Shown piece by piece: positions 31,903 to 40,634 of a stretch of DNA of 64,000 nucleotides. The notes beneath the pieces were generated by a model that worked only from the letters and a program-made list of their open reading frames with translations, made no database searches and was not told the origin of the DNA. Origin of the DNA: DASRIA01 sp963724065 (GTDB taxonomy: Bacteria > Actinomycetota > Thermoleophilia > Solirubrobacterales > JBBDJG01); contig CAVRTB010000001.1 in the NCBI GenBank assembly GCA_963724065.1, positions 62,001-126,000 of the forward strand. Reading direction: 5' to 3'. The translations under genes and the position numbers were made by a program. Numbering within the stretch: the first letter of the stretch is position 1; every line of letters starts with the position of its first letter.

Positions 31903-33695
31903 GCAGCCCACGGCGCGAATACGCGCCGTTGCGCGACTACGGGGCGATCGGCGACGGTCGCACGGCAGCTCTGGTCGCCCGCAACGGTTCGATCGACTGG
32001 CTGTGCCTGCCCGATCTCGACTCGCCAAGCGTCTTTGCGGGCATCCTCGACCGGGATCGAGGCGGTCACTTCGCGCTCGAGCCCGAGGCGCCGTACGAGG
32101 TCACACGCCAATACGTGCCCGACACCAACGTGCTCGAGACGACGTTCACCACCGCGGACGGCGCCACGCGCGTCACCGATGCGATGACGCTGCCCGGAGA
32201 CGGCCTCGCGCCAGAACGGGAGCTTGTGCGCAAAGTCGACGGCCTGTCGGGTCGCGTGCCGATGCGCTGGCGCGTGAAGCCTCGTTTTTCCTACGGTGCC
32301 CGGCCGCCGCGCATCGAACGCCGCGGCGAGATCCCGGTCGCAACCGTGGGCGGCGAGGCGCTCGCGATCTGCCATTGGTCGGCGGGCCGGCCCGACTACG
32401 GCCGGGATTCGGTGTCGGGTCGCTTCGAGGTCTCGATGGGCGACCAGGCGCTGATTGCGATTGCGAGTGCCCACGGAGCGCCGCTCGTACTTGCGGGGCG
32501 GTCGCAGGTAGAGCGGCGCCTCGCGGACACCGAGCGTTTCTGGCGCACCTGGTCTGCCGGCAGGATCTATGACGGCCCATGGCGAGAGGCAGTGCTGCGT
32601 AGCGCCCTCGCGTTGAAGCTGCTCGTGTTCGCGCCTTCGGGAGCGATCGCCGCCGCGGCTACTACATCCCTGCCCGAGTCGATCGGTGGCCAGCGCAACT
32701 GGGACTATCGCTATTCCTGGGTGCGGGACTCGGCCTTTACCCTCGAGGCGTTTCTCGGGCTCGGCTGTCCGGCGGAGGCCACCGCGTACTTCTGGTGGCT
32801 CATGCATGCCTCTCAGCTCACACATCCGCGGCTGAGCGTGTTGTACCGGCTGAACGGCGGCGCCTCCGCTACCGAAACGGAGCTCGACCTGAGCGGGTAC
32901 CGCGGTTCGCGGCCGGTCCGAGTGGGGAACGCGGCTGCCGAGCAGCGCCAGCTCGACGTCTACGGAGAGCTCTTTCAGACGTGTTGGCTCTTCACACGTG
33001 CGGGGGGCAAGCTCGACCCGGACATTGGGCGCAGGCTCGCGGGGATAGCGGATCTCGTCTGCCGGCTGTGGCGCGAGCCGGACTCGGGGATCTGGGAAGT
33101 CCGCAGCGAGCCGGTCCACTTCACGCAGTCGAAGATCGCCTGCTGGGCAGCGCTGCGGCGAGCGGATCAGCTTGCCGGGGAAGGACAGATACCTGCCCGG
33201 GGAGCCGACCGCTGGCGCGTCGAGATGGGCGCGATCCGCAAGTTCGTAGAGGAGCGCTGCTGGTCGGACGGCAAGCAGAGCTATATACGTTCCGCGGGGA
33301 GCGAGGAGCTCGACGCGAGCCTTCTGCTTGCGGTCCTGATGGGATACGGCGAGCCCACTGCGGACCGGCTCCTGCGGACGATTGAAGCAGTGCGGCGCGA
33401 GTTGGGAAGCGGGCCGCTGCTCTACCGCTATACAGGGGAGGACGGGTTGAGCGGAGGAGAAGGCTTCTTCCTCGCGTGCTCCTTTTGGATGGTCGATGCG
33501 CTGGCGCGCGTCGGACGCCGGGAGGAGGCGGCCGAGACGATGGCGGAGCTGCTGGCTTTGGCCAATGACGTCGGGCTCTACGCGGAGGAGGTGGAGCCGC
33601 GCACCGGCGAGTTCCTGGGCAACTTCCCGCAGGGCCTCGTGCACCTTGCCCTCATCAATGCGGCTGTGTCGATCGCAGACGCACAGCAACGATGA
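31872..33695 (+). CDS. GH15 glucoamylase/trehalase-like glycoside hydrolase
   Basis: 607-residue cytoplasmic enzyme with no signal peptide. The N-terminal beta-sandwich begins with PLRDYGAIGDGRTAALVARN and SIDWLCLPDLDSPSVFAGIL, the family opening. The (alpha/alpha)6 barrel has GQRNWDYRYSWVRDSAFTLE (general acid region) and the second catalytic Glu region near EGFFLACSFW. Actinobacterial GH15 proteins of this size hydrolyse trehalose or alpha-glucans. Start GTG 31872 lies within the sigma gene; it overlaps the following membrane-protein gene by 4 bases (ATGA). Confidence 0.88.
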   Translation: MERDRDADTVGSPRREYAPLRDYGAIGDGRTAALVARNGSIDWLCLPDLDSPSVFAGILDRDRGGHFALEPEAPYEVTRQYVPDTNVLETTFTTADGATRVTDAMTLPGDGLAPERELVRKVDGLSGRVPMRWRVKPRFSYGARPPRIERRGEIPVATVGGEALAICHWSAGRPDYGRDSVSGRFEVSMGDQALIAIASAHGAPLVLAGRSQVERRLADTERFWRTWSAGRIYDGPWREAVLRSALALKLLVFAPSGAIAAAATTSLPESIGGQRNWDYRYSWVRDSAFTLEAFLGLGCPAEATAYFWWLMHASQLTHPRLSVLYRLNGGASATETELDLSGYRGSRPVRVGNAAAEQRQLDVYGELFQTCWLFTRAGGKLDPDIGRRLAGIADLVCRLWREPDSGIWEVRSEPVHFTQSKIACWAALRRADQLAGEGQIPARGADRWRVEMGAIRKFVEERCWSDGKQSYIRSAGSEELDASLLLAVLMGYGEPTADRLLRTIEAVRRELGSGPLLYRYTGEDGLSGGEGFFLACSFWMVDALARVGRREEAAETMAELLALANDVGLYAEEVEPRTGEFLGNFPQGLVHLALINAAVSIADAQQR

Positions 33696-34171
33696 TCTGG
33701 GCCGCGATCGCAGGTGGATTCGTGGGGACTCTCCTGCTCACCACCGGAATGGTTGCCGCGAGCGAGCTGCGGCTCACGCGGATGGACCTGCCCTTCCTGC
33801 TCGGCACGATGGTGCTCGCAGATCGAACGCGTGCGAAGGCGGTTGGCTATCTGCTGCACTTCCTCGCCGGGCAGTTGTTCGCGCTGGTCTATTACGCCGT
33901 CTTCATGGCGATCGACGAAAGCGGCTGGCTGCTCGGCGGGCTCTTCGGCCTGCTGCACGGCGCGGTTGCCGTCGCTGTGGTGGTGAACACGCTTCTCCCA
34001 GCCATGCACCCGCGCATGGGAACGTCCGACACCGCCGCGGACGCGAGCCCCTTGCTCGAGGCACCCGGTTTTCTGATGCTGAACTACGGCCGCGCGACAC
34101 CGCTGGTCACGGTCGGTGTCCATGTGATCTACGGCGCGGTCGTCGGAGGCTTCGTCTCGCTGTCCAGCTGA
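33692..34171 (+). CDS. Hypothetical four-helix membrane protein
   Basis: 159 residues. Hydrophobic helices lie at about residues 2-24 (IWAAIAGGFVGTLLLTTGMV), 52-72, 80-102 and 138-157. The loop RLTRMDLPFLLGTM recalls small membrane proteins of unknown function in actinobacteria. It is translationally coupled to the GH15 gene by ATGA overlap, so they are probably in one operon under the ECF sigma factor. No catalytic motif. Confidence 0.6.
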   Translation: MIWAAIAGGFVGTLLLTTGMVAASELRLTRMDLPFLLGTMVLADRTRAKAVGYLLHFLAGQLFALVYYAVFMAIDESGWLLGGLFGLLHGAVAVAVVVNTLLPAMHPRMGTSDTAADASPLLEAPGFLMLNYGRATPLVTVGVHVIYGAVVGGFVSLSS

Positions 34172-34279
34172 ATGCGATCGTCGTCGGCCTGTCGGCGGAT
34201 CGCGGCGTGATCCCTCAACACCGCCGCGACGAACGGGTCGTGAGTGTCTCCATGAACCCGGTAACAGGGAGCAGGACCG

Positions 34280-34951
34280 TCACACGCGCTCGGCGCTGAG
34301 GGGATGCGCGCGCTGAACCGGTGCGCGGTGGACGTGACCGAGCTCGCCACGTCGGAGGCGTTGGAGAATCGCGCGCCGCCGGTGTGCCAGCCGGGATGGT
34401 GCGAGGTCGAGCGTCAGGGCGATGTCATCTGCCGGCACGCCATGGATCAGCATCCCGAGGATCGGAAGGTCCTCCGGAGGGAGGCTCGAGCCGCTCACCG
34501 CCAGCGTGGGCGGCGCGACGTTCGGCAGGAAGGTCGCGCCTGCCGCGATCGCCGCGACGGTTTCGCTCAAGTTGGCCGGCGCTGCTTTGCTCATGACGCC
34601 ATCGGCACCTGCGACCACGGCCATCACGGCGAGTGCGTCATCCACAAACGCGCTGAGGATCAAAACGCGCGGAGGAGTCGGCAAGCTCTTCAAGCGAGCG
34701 CAGAGTGAAACGCCGTCCTCTCCCGGAAGGTTGTAGTCGAGGATCGCGACGTCGGGCTGCTCCCGCTCGATCTGCTGATAGGCCTCGACAGCGGTCGTGG
34801 CCGTGGCAACCACGGCGATCCGTGACTCGTCGCCCAGAATGGCCATGAGCCCGGCTCGAACTGCGGCATGATCGTCGACGAGTGCCACACGGATCGTGGC
34901 CTGAGGCTCATCGACCGCTGAGAATTTCGCGGGATCGAGGTGCATGTCCAT
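34280..34951 (-). CDS. Response regulator with divergent output domain
   Basis: 223 residues. The receiver is complete: ALVDDHAAVRAGLMAIL, phospho-acceptor Asp in VAILDYNLPGEDG, Ser in VLILSAFVDD, and Lys in GVMSKAAPAN. The C-terminal region looks like a NarL/LuxR HTH (PILGMLIHGVPADDIALTL, then APSRLAHRRRAILQRLR), but the normal TxRE and TVKxH recognition residues are absent. No kinase gene is adjacent on this strand; it is convergent with the GH15 operon. It may act by protein binding rather than on DNA. Confidence 0.7.
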   Translation of the reverse strand: MDMHLDPAKFSAVDEPQATIRVALVDDHAAVRAGLMAILGDESRIAVVATATTAVEAYQQIEREQPDVAILDYNLPGEDGVSLCARLKSLPTPPRVLILSAFVDDALAVMAVVAGADGVMSKAAPANLSETVAAIAAGATFLPNVAPPTLAVSGSSLPPEDLPILGMLIHGVPADDIALTLDLAPSRLAHRRRAILQRLRRGELGHVHRAPVQRAHPLSAERV

Positions 34952-34989
34952 ATTCTTCTCGGCTCCTGACCTTTCCGAAATGGGGTCGA

Positions 34990-35589
34990 CTACCCATCCA
35001 GGGTGGATGCAAGGGCCGTACGTCCGACCCGGGCGACCGCTCCGGCTCGGGAGCCCTTGATCGGGGTGCGCTTGGGCCTCGCCCTCCTTGCATCTTTGTG
35101 CACGCCCAGGATCCGGAAGCGCATCGTCCCTCGGGGCGCATTCACGTCGAGGATGTCTCCTGCACGCCGGCCGAGCAGGGCTTGTCCGACGGGCGACTCC
35201 GATGAGAGCTTGCGCTCGAACGGATCAGCCTCGATCGAACCCACGACGAGGTACTCGGTCGTATTGCCGCCGTCGATGTCACGGAGTCGCACGCGTGAGC
35301 CCACCCCAACTGTGCCATCGCGCGGAGGATGGTCAACTACGCGTGCTGCGGCGAGCACAGCCTCCAATGTCGTGATACGGCGCTCGAGGAGCTCTTGATC
35401 CTCCAAAGCGTCGATCAGCTCGAGATTGTCCGTGAACTCTCCCCCTTGTTCACGGGCGTCCCGCAGTCGATCGCTGATTTGCGCGCGACCGATGCTGCTA
35501 AGCGCGCTGAGGTCGTTGCAGAGTCGCTCAAAACCCTCCCGAGTGATGGCGGAGTGGCGCTCGCCAGGGACTTGGGCCATGGTGGTCAT
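34990..35589 (-). CDS. GreA/GreB-family transcription elongation factor-like protein
   Basis: 199 residues from ATG 35589 (AAGGAGACG eight bases upstream). The N-terminal coiled coil (ISDRLRDAREQGGEFTDNLE, then ELLERRITTLEAVLAAARVV) and the C-terminal FKBP-like domain (GTVGVGSRVRLRDIDGGNTT, ESPVGQALLGRRAGDILDVN) match Gre factors, which restart backtracked RNA polymerase. The coiled-coil tip has ReqGGEfTDNLE where GreA has ENAEY-type acids. A basic tail (RRARPKRTPIKGSRAG) is extra. This may be an accessory paralogue rather than the housekeeping gene. Confidence 0.75.
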   Translation of the reverse strand: MTTMAQVPGERHSAITREGFERLCNDLSALSSIGRAQISDRLRDAREQGGEFTDNLELIDALEDQELLERRITTLEAVLAAARVVDHPPRDGTVGVGSRVRLRDIDGGNTTEYLVVGSIEADPFERKLSSESPVGQALLGRRAGDILDVNAPRGTMRFRILGVHKDARRARPKRTPIKGSRAGAVARVGRTALASTLDG

Positions 35590-35623
35590 CTCGTCTCCTT
35601 CGGATTGGCCGGCTAGAACTTGG

Positions 35624-35646
35624 GACGCCGCGCTCGGCGCGGCGTC
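35624..35646. promoter_or_regulatory. Hairpin in the Gre-like gene leader
   Basis: GACGCCGCGC-TCG-GCGCGGCGTC, a perfect 10-bp stem with a 3-base loop, begins 35 bp upstream of ATG 35589 on the minus strand. It could be a leader hairpin or an upstream terminator; there is no T-run. Confidence 0.4.
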
Positions 35647-35903
35647 GCTGCCCTCAAGATTGGCCCTCGGGCAACAGGCTCTCCATGGGTTCATGTCTCC
35701 ATTTCCACCGAGCGAACTACCCATCGACGAGGCGTTCGCCAATGGGTGCTCGAGCCGATTGCGGATGCGACGTCGGCCTCGCATGCTGGACCGATCATGC
35801 AACGAAAAACGTGGCCAGACCTGAGCAGCCTGCGTGAGGCGCTCTTCCGACGCTCGCATCCAGCCAATTTCTGCTGGACTGTCACCGACGGTCGGAGGGC
35901 CGT

Positions 35904-36974
35904 GTGCAAGTGACTTCGGCGCGACCAGCAGGCAGATCACCGCTAGACACGCGAGCGAGCACCGAGCCTGCGGAGGTCAGCGGGCGGCCCGAACCGAGGC
36001 CCCAGCGGCTATCGCTGCTTTGGTGGGCGTTTCTCCCCGAGGTCGTCGTACTCGTCGTCGCGTTTCTGCTGCTCGCATTCAGTCCGGTCACGATCAGCGC
36101 TCCGATCTCGGACGGACAGCTCGCGCTCCTGTTGACCGGCTTGGCGGCGTTGCTCACGTTGAACCTCCTTCTGTTGCGACGCGTGCTGTCGCCGCTCTTC
36201 AAGCTCACCGCGCTGATGACCGCGATCGACCCGGGCCGCCCCGGCCGCCGGCTATCCCTTGCGGGTCTGCGCAGTGCTGAGGGCACAGCGCTCGCGGAGG
36301 CCTTCAACGCCATGTTGGACAGGCTTGAGACTGCCCGGCGAGAGGCAGCCCGCACGGCGCTGGCGGCCCAGGAAGCGGAGCGGCTCCGGGTTGCCCGGGA
36401 ACTTCACGACGAGATCGGGCAAACGCTCACCGCAGTCACTCTTCAAGCCGAACGAGCAGCAGACGGCGATCCGGCTCTGGCGCCTCAGGAGCTAGGTCGA
36501 GTGGCGGATGCCGTCCGGGAGAGCCTCGACGAAGTGCGCCGGATCGCCCGCGAGTTGCGGCCGGAGGCGCTCGACGACCTCGGCCTGATCAACGCGCTGA
36601 TCGCGCTCTGCTCGCGGGTCGATACCCAAGGCGGGCCTCGGGTCAGGCGAAGGCTTCAGTCCGCGCTGCCAACGCTCGGGCCCGATGTCGAACTAGTGAT
36701 GTACCGCGTCGTCCAAGAGAGCCTGACCAACGCGCTGCGTCACGCTGACGCGGATATCGTGACCGTCTCGGTCATGGTGGACGCAGAAACGGTCACCGTC
36801 TCGATCGCAGACGACGGCAAGGGCATGCCGCCCATGGTGTTGGGTGACACGGCAGGCATCGCCGGCATGCGCGAGCGCGCGCTGCTCGTCGGGGGCCTGT
36901 TCTCGATCGAGTCACGGCCCGGCGGGGGAACGGAGGTCCGGCTCACGGTGCCCCTCGACGGGCAGAGGGCATGA
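35904..36974 (+). CDS. Sensor histidine kinase (NarX/DesK class)
   Basis: 356 residues from GTG 35904. Two membrane helices (LLWWAFLPEVVVLVVAFLLL and LALLLTGLAALLTLNLLLL) enclose a short extracytoplasmic loop, then a HAMP-like linker, the HisKA_3 phospho-acceptor RLRVARELHDEIGQTLTAV, and HATPase_c motifs VVQESLTNALRHADA and IADDGKGMP plus GIAGMRERALLVGG. It overlaps the response-regulator start by 4 bases, forming a two-component operon. The small sensor loop suggests a membrane or lipid signal. Confidence 0.88.
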   Translation: MQVTSARPAGRSPLDTRASTEPAEVSGRPEPRPQRLSLLWWAFLPEVVVLVVAFLLLAFSPVTISAPISDGQLALLLTGLAALLTLNLLLLRRVLSPLFKLTALMTAIDPGRPGRRLSLAGLRSAEGTALAEAFNAMLDRLETARREAARTALAAQEAERLRVARELHDEIGQTLTAVTLQAERAADGDPALAPQELGRVADAVRESLDEVRRIARELRPEALDDLGLINALIALCSRVDTQGGPRVRRRLQSALPTLGPDVELVMYRVVQESLTNALRHADADIVTVSVMVDAETVTVSIADDGKGMPPMVLGDTAGIAGMRERALLVGGLFSIESRPGGGTEVRLTVPLDGQRA

Positions 36975-37630
36975 CCGTCCCACTGAAGACGCGCATCCTG
37001 CTCGCCGACGACCACACGGTCGTGCGCGACGGCCTTCGCATGGTGCTGGACTCGGCGCCGGATCTGGAGGTCGTGGCCGAGGCCGGCGACGGCGCCGAGG
37101 CGGTCGAAATCGCCCTCTCGCAGGACATCGACCTGGCCGTGCTGGACGTGTCGATGCCGCGCATGACTGGGCTACAGGCCGCCCAGGAGCTCGCGCGCCG
37201 CAAGCCCGACCTGCGCGTGCTGATCCTGTCGATGCACGACAACGAGCAATACTTCTTCGAGGCGCTCAAGGCCGGCGCGTCGGGCTACGTGCTCAAGAGC
37301 GTCGCGAACCGGGACCTGATCGAGGCATGCCGGGCGACGATGCGGGGCGAGCCGTTCCTCTACCCGGCAGCGGTGAGGGCGCTGGTACGCGACTATCTCG
37401 ACCGCGCCAGCCGCGGCGAGGCAGCGCCCGAGGACCCCCTCACCCCGCGCGAGCTCGAGGTCGTCAAGCTGATCGCTGAGGGGCTCACGAGCGAGGAGAT
37501 CGCCACGCAGCTCTTCATCAGCAAGAAGACGGTCGACCGTCATCGATCGAACGTGCTCGAGAAGCTCGGCATGCGCAATCGGGTCGAGCTGACCCGCTAC
37601 GCGATCCGTCGCGGGCTCGTGGAGCCGTAG
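36971..37630 (+). CDS. NarL/LuxR-family response regulator
   Basis: 219 residues. Receiver: ILLADDHTVVRDGLRMVLDS, Asp in LAVLDVSMPRMTG, Lys in GYVLKSVANRD. LuxR HTH: LTPRELEVVKLIAEGLTSEE, then QLFISKKTVDRHRSNVLEKL. The ATG overlaps the kinase stop (ATGA), so this is the cognate partner of the kinase at 35904. All phosphotransfer residues are present. Confidence 0.9.
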   Translation: MTVPLKTRILLADDHTVVRDGLRMVLDSAPDLEVVAEAGDGAEAVEIALSQDIDLAVLDVSMPRMTGLQAAQELARRKPDLRVLILSMHDNEQYFFEALKAGASGYVLKSVANRDLIEACRATMRGEPFLYPAAVRALVRDYLDRASRGEAAPEDPLTPRELEVVKLIAEGLTSEEIATQLFISKKTVDRHRSNVLEKLGMRNRVELTRYAIRRGLVEP

Positions 37631-37713
37631 CCGTCCTCCTTGCACATCGGGGATTGCCCGAATGCGTGGCGACACCCATTCTCCCCGGTTCGATCTGCGG
37701 CGACAATGCACCC

Positions 37714-38085
37714 ATGGTCAAGCTCACGATCCGTTGTCACCCAGATGTCCCGGTCGCCGCGGACGAGCTCGAGCGCTGGCTCGAGCTCGAGGTGCACGAC
37801 CTGCGGGCGGATGCACCGCACGGCACGGTCAGGCTGTCGCGCCTGACGCAGGGCCTGCCGAGTGCAGATGTCAACATCGGATGGCTGCTCGAGCTCGAGC
37901 TCGAAGAGGATGAGCCGCTGCTCTCCCGCGATCGCCTCGCCGAGGCGCTCAGGGACATGCGGCTGCTCGGTCTCGAGCCGACCTTGCTCACCCCCGTGGA
38001 GCTGTCCCACTGGTCGGCGGGGAACGACGATTCGGTCGTCGCGGTCTCATCATCGACCTTTTCGACGAATGGGACCGAACGGTGA
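37714..38085 (+). CDS. Small hypothetical acidic protein
   Basis: 123 residues from ATG 37714; an upstream in-frame ATG (37654) would add a non-homologous leader. Glu/Leu-rich helices (ELERWLELEVHDLRADAP, LLELELEEDEPLLSRDRL) and no Cys or membrane segment. I recognise no family. The next small gene overlaps by 4 bases (GTGA), so they are co-translated. It lies 83 bp after the response-regulator gene and could be part of that unit. Confidence 0.5.
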   Translation: MVKLTIRCHPDVPVAADELERWLELEVHDLRADAPHGTVRLSRLTQGLPSADVNIGWLLELELEEDEPLLSRDRLAEALRDMRLLGLEPTLLTPVELSHWSAGNDDSVVAVSSSTFSTNGTER

Positions 38086-38270
38086 CCATGGACCCGCAGC
38101 CGCTCGAGCGCATATTCGCGGACAGCCGCGCGACGGTCGATCAGATGGGCGAAGGCTCCTTTCCTGCGAGTGACCCGCCGGCAGTCTGGACTTGGGACGT
38201 CGGCCGCGCGGCCGACGAGGAACCAGAGCGCGCGGTAGGGAAGAGCGACGATCACAGCCGGTCGGACTGA
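38082..38270 (+). CDS. Very small protein with SFPASDPPA motif
   Basis: 62 residues. The central GSFPASDPPAVWTWDVG motif (FPASDPP-W) occurs in many short bacterial proteins of unknown role. Acidic C-terminus. The start overlaps the preceding small gene's stop; GTG 38082 or ATG 38088. Confidence 0.5.
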   Translation: MTMDPQPLERIFADSRATVDQMGEGSFPASDPPAVWTWDVGRAADEEPERAVGKSDDHSRSD

Positions 38271-38424
38271 TCCTCCTTTCCATGACGGTCTTGCCTGGCT
38301 GCACGGGTACCGGGCGGTCGCGACACGCGGCAGCGGCTCGAGCCGAGATAATCAACTCATGTCGGAGTTCGCAGCGTCCGTGCGGCACCGGGACGCTCCT
38401 GGGTAAGGGGCTGGCGGTCCTCCC

Positions 38425-39558
38425 ATGCGCGTGCTCTTCACCACGACCCCGGGCCGCGGGCACTACCACCCAATGCTCGCGCTCGCCGACGCGCTGGCCG
38501 GGCGCGGACACGAGGTAGCCTGGGCGGCCGCCGATCCGGTGTGCGTGCGGTTGCGCGAGCTTGGCTTCACAGCGATGCCGTCCGGCAACCCTGAGCCGCC
38601 CGCCGGCCTTTCCCTGCTTGACCGCTATCCCGAGTTCGCGTCGCTCCCGCCGGCGGAGCGTCCGAACTACCTGTTCTCGAAGATCTTCGGACCGGAGCGC
38701 GCCGCGCCGATGCTCGAGGATCTGCTCCCGCTCGCGCGCGAGTGGTCACCCTCGGTGATGGTGTGCGAGCAGGCGGAGCTCGCCGGCCCGATCGCGGCCG
38801 CGGCGCTCGGGATCCCGAACGTCACGACCGGCTTCGGCCATCCGCTGCCGGCGGCTCGTGTGGCGCGCGCGGAGGAAGCGATGCAGCCGCTCTGGCAGGC
38901 GCACAACCTGACCGTGCCGCCTTTCGCCGGCACGTATCAGCATCTCTACGTCGACATCTATCCCGAAGCACTGAAGGCGTACTCGAACGAGCACATCCCG
39001 GACATCGTCAACCTGCGCCCGCACGACCGGGCGCCGGCGATCGCGTCGGCCGGCCCGCCGCTCGTCTACGTCACCTTCGGCACCGTCTTCAACCGCGACC
39101 TCAGCCTGATCGCGACGGTCGTCGACGGCGTCCGCGCCCTGCCGGTGGACGTGGTCGTCACGCTCGGGCCGGGCAACGGCCCGGCCGGCCTGGGGGAGCA
39201 GCCGCCGAACGTGCAGGTTGCGGCGTACATCCCGCAAGCGGATCTCCTGCCGCGCTGCGCCGCCGTGGTCTCCCACGCCGGCTCGGGCACGTTCCTCGCC
39301 GCACTCGCCCAGGGCCTGCCCCAACTCGTGCTGCCACAAGCCGCTGACCAGTTCCTGAACGCGACTGCGGCCGCGCGGGCCGGCGTTGCGCGCGAGGTTC
39401 CGCCCGACGAGGTCACGGCGGAGCACGTGCGTGACGAGCTCGGGCAGGTGTTACACGATCCCGCGATCGCCGCGGCTGCGAGCGCGATCAGCGCGGAGAT
39501 AGCTGCGATGCCGGCGGCGGGCGACGTGGCGGACGAGCTGACGCAACGCTACGGGTGA
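38425..39558 (+). CDS. GT1-family (MGT-like) glycosyltransferase
   Basis: 377 residues, cytoplasmic, GT-B fold. The N-terminal acceptor domain starts LFTTTPGRGHYHPMLALADA; the C-terminal donor domain has VYVTFGTVFNRD, VQVAAYIPQADLLPRCAAVV and the nucleotide-sugar signature SHAGSGTFLAALAQGLPQLV, then PQAADQFLNA. Members glycosylate small molecules such as macrolides, terpenoids or sterols with UDP- or dTDP-sugars. A single gene; no biosynthetic cluster adjoins it, so the acceptor is unknown. Full length. Confidence 0.85.
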   Translation: MRVLFTTTPGRGHYHPMLALADALAGRGHEVAWAAADPVCVRLRELGFTAMPSGNPEPPAGLSLLDRYPEFASLPPAERPNYLFSKIFGPERAAPMLEDLLPLAREWSPSVMVCEQAELAGPIAAAALGIPNVTTGFGHPLPAARVARAEEAMQPLWQAHNLTVPPFAGTYQHLYVDIYPEALKAYSNEHIPDIVNLRPHDRAPAIASAGPPLVYVTFGTVFNRDLSLIATVVDGVRALPVDVVVTLGPGNGPAGLGEQPPNVQVAAYIPQADLLPRCAAVVSHAGSGTFLAALAQGLPQLVLPQAADQFLNATAAARAGVAREVPPDEVTAEHVRDELGQVLHDPAIAAAASAISAEIAAMPAAGDVADELTQRYG

Positions 39559-39584
39559 CGCAACGCAGGATCGAACAGGCAGTC

Positions 39585-40511
39585 CTACGGACCCGGCGGG
39601 CCCGGCCACACGTCCTTGACGAGGAGCATCCCCCGCTGGCGGAAGGACGCCGCGGCGCGCGGGCCCGTGAGGTACTTCATGAAGGCGGCGGCGATCGGGG
39701 CCACCGCGCGCAGGCGCCGTAGCGTCACGAACGAGATCGGGTAGGCGTCGCGGTGCGACAGCGCGCGCACGGACGCGTCGCTTGGCGCCGCCCCGCCGAC
39801 CGGGACCGCGCATGTCGTACTTTGGAACGCACGGGCTCGCGACCAGCTCGTCACGGCTGCGATTGCGGGATTGCCCGATGCGGCCTCGGACAGGCCGCCG
39901 TCGCGCGCAGCACGTGCCCCTTGGGGCAGTCGGCTGCCGGCGCGGAATCGGGGCTCTACGAAGCGATCGACTCCGTCGCCGGCGCGGCGCAAGGCGATCG
40001 CGTCCCCGCTGGCCGGGGTCGCAACGCCGGCCCCCGACCACGTACGGATGGTCCCTGCGGCGATCCCGCGGGCGGCAGCACGGGACACCCCGGAGGCGCA
40101 CGCGGGATGCCCGCTGCTGACGGCCAGCACGTCCGCGTCGCGGCCGAGGTCCGCGCGCACCCGCACGTGACGACGCTCAGAGGCCTTCAGCGGGCGGTCG
40201 AGAAAGATTCCCTGCGGGCTCGGGAAGCGCCGCGCGCGGATCATGTTCCTCATGTAGATGTTGGCCGACGGGCCCACGGCCGCGGAGGCGTTGCCGAATA
40301 TGTACCGGTACTTCCGCCCCCCGACGCGGACCGTGATCGGCACGACCCGCTGCCCGAGCGGGTGAATCGCGAAGGTGGTCGGTGTGAAGCCGATCAGGTG
40401 GTCGACTCGGCTCGGGATGACCGAGTTGAAGAAGGTGTCCTCGACGCGCTGCGCGGAGGCGGTCGCGGGCGCCATCAGGAAGACGGCGATGAACAAAGGG
40501 GACCAGCGCAT
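39585..40511 (-). CDS. PstS-like periplasmic substrate-binding protein
   Basis: 308 residues from ATG 40511, which gives a clean signal peptide (WSPLFIAVFLMAPATASAQ). The later part matches PBP-superfamily phosphate-binding-like proteins: LAVSSGHPACASGVSRAAAR, TWSGAG, AYPISFVTLRRLRAVAPIA, FMKYLTGPRAAASFRQRGML. No ABC permease or ATPase adjoins it. The middle is Ala/Arg-rich and weakly conserved. It may be an orphan binding or signalling protein. Confidence 0.6.
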   Translation of the reverse strand: MRWSPLFIAVFLMAPATASAQRVEDTFFNSVIPSRVDHLIGFTPTTFAIHPLGQRVVPITVRVGGRKYRYIFGNASAAVGPSANIYMRNMIRARRFPSPQGIFLDRPLKASERRHVRVRADLGRDADVLAVSSGHPACASGVSRAAARGIAAGTIRTWSGAGVATPASGDAIALRRAGDGVDRFVEPRFRAGSRLPQGARAARDGGLSEAASGNPAIAAVTSWSRARAFQSTTCAVPVGGAAPSDASVRALSHRDAYPISFVTLRRLRAVAPIAAAFMKYLTGPRAAASFRQRGMLLVKDVWPGPPGP

Positions 40512-40634
40512 CAAGTCGAGTAGACCATCGAGTGAGCCTCGGCGCAATCAAAGTTGTTGACGGACCGGCGCGAGCGCACCGGAGGATGCTGCGATCTGCC
40601 CGATGGACCATAGTCTCGTGGGGCGTCCGCCCCG

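Noticed and set aside
31797..33689. 630-codon minus-strand frame opposite the GH15 gene
   Set aside because: It exactly shadows the GH15 coding sequence and has no recognisable domain or ribosome site.
36971..37630. Possible mobile-element or defence system around the two-component genes
   Set aside because: The genes are an ordinary kinase/regulator pair with overlapping stops and starts; no toxin, nuclease or recombinase is present.
39585..40511. Complete phosphate ABC transport operon
   Set aside because: Only a PstS-like binding protein is present; no permease or ATPase follows on either side.
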